Assembly (NCBI GenBank): GCA_021107975.1
Contig: JAIORT010000496.1
Location: 1 to 8,899 of the forward strand
Length of the DNA: 8,899 bases
Direction of reading: 5' to 3'
From: Bacteroidales bacterium
GTDB taxonomy: Bacteria; Bacteroidota; Bacteroidia; Bacteroidales; JAADJA01
The position numbers were made by a program, and so were the translations under genes. The stretch's first letter is position 1. Each line of letters opens with the position of its first letter. Below the pieces are notes generated by a model. It was given only the letters and a program-made list of their open reading frames with translations. It did not search any database and had not been told where the DNA came from. This document shows, in pieces, positions 6,585 through 8,899 of this stretch.

Positions 6585-6669
6585 AATTTTAAACTGAACG
6601 AAAAAGTCGATATAGCTATCAGGAGCAAATTTCTTTATATGAATTCAGGTTAGTACACTTCAGGCGCTC

Positions 6670-7206
6670 TCAGTTATACCTGTTTGAAGTAAACCGATAA
6701 ATTGTTAATTCGCTGTTATCAACATGGCTTAAGCCTGCTTTTCTTTTCACTATGTTTAATTGTTGCTCAACGGTATCAATAGTCGGTATGTTGGGAAGGA
6801 GTACAGCACGATGGTAGTTATTATCCGAAACAATAACTCCGTATATACTGGGATCCAGATCATCATAATCGTTGATTAATTCGGGTTCGGTGAGCACATC
6901 AACTGAAATCTCCAAATCATCAAGCTCTTCTTTTGTTAAAGGTTTAAATCTTGAATCGCTGAATGCTGCAGCAACGGCATAGTGTATTATTTCGCGGTAT
7001 AGATTTTTCTCATGAGGCTCAATTGTACCAATACAACCTCTTAATGCGCCGTCGGTGTTATGTAATGAAACAAAGCACCCGCGCCGGGTTGAAAGGAGTT
7101 CATCGGGGACGTTTTCAATTTTCAGCTTATCTATGCTGCCTTTTTTCAGATAAGCAATAATAGCGGCAAGAGCTATTTTGGTATATATTGTTTTTGGCTG
7201 GTACAT
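6670..7206 (-). CDS. AMMECR1-domain protein (AmmeMemoRadiSam protein A-like)
   Basis: This 178-residue protein is essentially a single AMMECR1 domain. It has the hallmark LRGCIGT (55-61, Cys58), preceded by RRGCFVSL (41-48), then AAAFSDSRFKPLTKEEL (79-95), LEISVDVL (98-105), and a C-terminal LLPNI and KRKAGL pattern (136-140, 154-159). In many prokaryotes the domain is encoded with a MEMO protein and a radical SAM protein, and the exact reaction of that set is unresolved. Neither partner is in this window. The domain's typical YGVHG-type segment is only partly kept (YGVIVSDNN, 122-130). The ATG follows the lipoprotein stop by 5 bases, so it is probably the last gene of the nusB unit. Family assignment is strong; the function is not known. 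Confidence 0.88.
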   Translation of the reverse strand: MYQPKTIYTKIALAAIIAYLKKGSIDKLKIENVPDELLSTRRGCFVSLHNTDGALRGCIGTIEPHEKNLYREIIHYAVAAAFSDSRFKPLTKEELDDLEISVDVLTEPELINDYDDLDPSIYGVIVSDNNYHRAVLLPNIPTIDTVEQQLNIVKRKAGLSHVDNSELTIYRFTSNRYN

Positions 7207-7211
7207 ATTGA

Positions 7212-7880
7212 TTATTTATCCATCAAATCCACTGTTTCTCTCAATCCGTATTGGCTGTAATAATATTTCTTGTGGTCTTTTTTTGAACCGTCTTTGTTAT
7301 AATGAATGTACTCTTCCGACCTGAGCGCTCCGGTTTCGTCAGGGTCGAGAATAATCTTTGATTTTATACTGCCATCATCAAAATACCCAAGGTCTTCTAT
7401 TAAATGACCATTTTCATTGTATTTGAATGTATTTCTGGCTTTACGTTTCAGATTGCCCTCACCGTCATAGCTGAAAAATTTCTGTTCTATTTTCCGGTCC
7501 TTATCGTCATAAGAATAATAATTAACATTTTTAAATTTTAATTCTTCATCAGGTGAATATGACTCTTTTATTTCTTCTGTTACATTTCCTCTTTCGTCAC
7601 GTTTGTAATAGTAGCTGTCCTTCGACCGGATACTGCCGTCTTTCTTCCTGTATGAATATGCATGACGTTCGATAATATTCCCTTTATCATCGTGAATTAG
7701 TTTTGGTTTCTCCTTTTTTACTTTATTATCAGTCGTTTGTTCAGTAGTATCCTTATTGCCGGCATTTTCCTGCTTTGCTTTTTTTGAATTTTTACATTGT
7801 ACAAAAAATAAAGGGATCATTATCATCAGGAAAAATAAGATTAAATGTGATAATTTCAGATTTTTAATAAATACTTTCAT
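7212..7880 (-). CDS. Putative lipoprotein with YD/RHS-like tyrosine-rich repeats
   Basis: The 222-residue product starts with a lysine-containing N-terminus and a hydrophobic stretch (11-27) ending in FFVQC. Cys29 is a plausible lipidation site, although Gln before the Cys is atypical. A low-complexity K/E/T/N linker (30-60) follows. From about 62 to the end there are degenerate repeats of roughly 20-30 residues with the pattern Y-x-Y-(D/K)-x-x-G-(N/S)-x-x-x-(E/K), for example YDGEGNLKRKARNTFKYNENGH. These recall YD/RHS repeats or the YwqK-like repeat proteins. Residues after the Cys are basic rather than acidic, so a Bacteroidetes surface-export signal is not evident and a periplasm-facing location is more likely. 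It sits 18 bases after nusB and 5 bases before the AMMECR1 gene. Its function is unknown, and I would call it a hypothetical lipoprotein. Confidence 0.7.
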   Translation of the reverse strand: MKVFIKNLKLSHLILFFLMIMIPLFFVQCKNSKKAKQENAGNKDTTEQTTDNKVKKEKPKLIHDDKGNIIERHAYSYRKKDGSIRSKDSYYYKRDERGNVTEEIKESYSPDEELKFKNVNYYSYDDKDRKIEQKFFSYDGEGNLKRKARNTFKYNENGHLIEDLGYFDDGSIKSKIILDPDETGALRSEEYIHYNKDGSKKDHKKYYYSQYGLRETVDLMDK

Positions 7881-7898
7881 TTTTTAATAATTTTTAAT

Positions 7899-8864
7899 TT
7901 AACTTTCGAGTAAGCCCCTTCCGGTTTTTTTTATCTTTTTTTGTGATTTTAAATCTAATATTAATTTATCAAGAATACCATTGACAAATATCTTGCTTTT
8001 AGGAGTGCTGTACATTTTAGCCAGTTCAATATATTCATTAAGCGTAACTTTAACCGGTATTGAAGGAAATTCAAGCAATTCTACCAAAGCCATTTTAATT
8101 AAAAGAATGTCCATTACAGCAATCCTGTCCATTTCCCAATTCATTACTTTATTTTCAATCAATTTATCATATTCATCACTTTTTAAAATGGTTTTCCTGA
8201 ATAAATCTTTTACGAATTCCTTATCTTCATTATTTTTATCTGATTCTCCGTTTTTTAACAAAGCAGGTAATTTTTTATATTCGTCCCATGATTCCTTGTA
8301 TGATTTAATGGTTTTAATTGCAAGGAGATTGGCTGTATAAAAGTCATCCGACCAATAGATGCTCTTTTCCTCATAATAGAATTGAAGGATTTCAGAACGG
8401 GAGATTTGCTTTTTAATTATTTTAATAAAAATTTCTTTATCAGATTCGTAATTAATGATTTTTGCATTCATGTAATCCTTGTAATCATAACTTTCTATGA
8501 TACTCTTGTGAATTTTCCTGATTATTTCGTCACTGTTTACCCATGAAATTTTATATTTTTCAATATTTTTAAGAAAATCTGTATTGCCGGATAATTGCCT
8601 TATAAATTGATTGTTAATAAATCGTGTGTTAGGATTCAGGTCTTCTTTGGCAGGAATATATTTTTGTTTATTCTCTTCAATTCTTTTCTGCGCGAATTCC
8701 ATGATCTCTATTAGCAGGGAAAGCTGGTAAATATAAATCTCATAAAGTTTATCAAGGCTTTTGTGCAGTTCTTTTTCACCCATGTCCAATCTGTCGTTTG
8801 ACGATTGGATAAAAGCGTACAGTACTTGCAAAACCTTTATCCTCAGATGCCTTCTGCTTAGCAT
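7899..8864 (-). CDS. nusB: Transcription antitermination factor NusB (long Bacteroidetes form)
   Basis: NusB pairs with NusE (ribosomal protein S10) on boxA RNA to promote antitermination on rRNA operons. The 321-residue protein ends in a recognisable NusB core (about 215-305), including NWEMDRIAVMDILLIKMAL (242-260), IPVKVTLNEYIELAKMYS (269-286) and FVNGILDKL (293-301). The N-terminus MLSRRHLRIKVLQVLYA also fits the Bacteroidetes/Flavobacteria version, which has a long helical N-terminal region, against about 140 residues in E. coli. The frame continues three codons upstream to a TTG at 8873, but the ATG at 8864 fits the family start and an AT-rich leader better. A TATCTTTG promoter box lies just upstream. 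It heads a probable three-gene unit with the lipoprotein and AMMECR1 genes. Confidence 0.9.
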   Translation of the reverse strand: MLSRRHLRIKVLQVLYAFIQSSNDRLDMGEKELHKSLDKLYEIYIYQLSLLIEIMEFAQKRIEENKQKYIPAKEDLNPNTRFINNQFIRQLSGNTDFLKNIEKYKISWVNSDEIIRKIHKSIIESYDYKDYMNAKIINYESDKEIFIKIIKKQISRSEILQFYYEEKSIYWSDDFYTANLLAIKTIKSYKESWDEYKKLPALLKNGESDKNNEDKEFVKDLFRKTILKSDEYDKLIENKVMNWEMDRIAVMDILLIKMALVELLEFPSIPVKVTLNEYIELAKMYSTPKSKIFVNGILDKLILDLKSQKKIKKTGRGLLES

Positions 8865-8884
8865 ATATTTCAAAATATTTACGG

Positions 8885-8892
8885 CAAAGATA
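8885..8892 (-). promoter_or_regulatory. Promoter -7 box of nusB (TATCTTTG)
   Basis: TATCTTTG on the minus strand matches the Bacteroidetes -7 consensus TAnnTTTG. It lies about 20 bases before the ATG at 8864, implying a short leader of roughly 14 bases. The -33 element would fall beyond the end of the window and cannot be checked. Confidence 0.55.
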
Positions 8893-8899
8893 AATAATA

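Noticed and set aside
8865..8873. TTG start giving NusB three extra residues
   Set aside because: The family N-terminus is MLSRRHLRIKV-like and an ATG is available at 8864, so a rare TTG start is unnecessary.

Overview
This AT-rich window carries eight protein-coding genes, all on the minus strand, so transcription runs from high to low coordinates. The source is very probably a member of the Bacteroidetes (Bacteroidales/Marinilabiliales type). Three things support that: a NusB with a long N-terminal extension opening with an RRHLRIKVLQ-type sequence; two TAnnTTTG-type -7 promoter boxes (TATCTTTG upstream of nusB, TACCTTTG upstream of the SPFH gene); and mostly A-rich leaders without Shine-Dalgarno sequences. 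I recognise no tRNA, rRNA, CRISPR array, transposase or phage gene, and no stretch longer than 300 bases lacks a gene.

Layout in the direction of transcription. (1) Positions 8892-6670 hold a tight three-gene set: nusB, a small lipoprotein with YD/RHS-like repeats, and an AMMECR1-domain protein. The gaps are 18 and 5 bases. (2) Positions 6669-6437 are intergenic and contain a decayed CACAGATTAACACA-type repeat and the promoter of the next unit. (3) Positions 6436-3273 hold an SPFH/prohibitin-like membrane protein, a multi-pass GT-C-type glycosyltransferase and an HMG-CoA-lyase-like enzyme, very closely spaced. A 63-base inverted repeat of the CCACGAATTCACGAAT type forms the 5' end of the glycosyltransferase reading frame. 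(4) Positions 3272-3012 are intergenic and unusually rich in dyad symmetry: an FNR/CRP-shaped palindrome, a small stem-loop and a 76-base inverted repeat. (5) Positions 3011-25 hold an HdrA-like flavoprotein and a QmoC-like membrane subunit, joined by an ATGA overlap.

The most interesting biology is in unit 5. The HdrA-like protein keeps the FAD core, one internal ferredoxin-type insertion and the HdrA CC motif. It appears to lack the N-terminal cysteine motif and the C-terminal ferredoxin domain of archaeal HdrA. Its partner fuses an HdrC-like two-cluster domain to a six-helix membrane domain with candidate haem-binding histidines. Together they look like a quinone-linked Hdr/Qmo-type electron-transfer module, possibly controlled by an Fnr/Crp-family regulator through the upstream palindrome. 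The window ends 24 bases after this pair, so further subunits may lie outside it.
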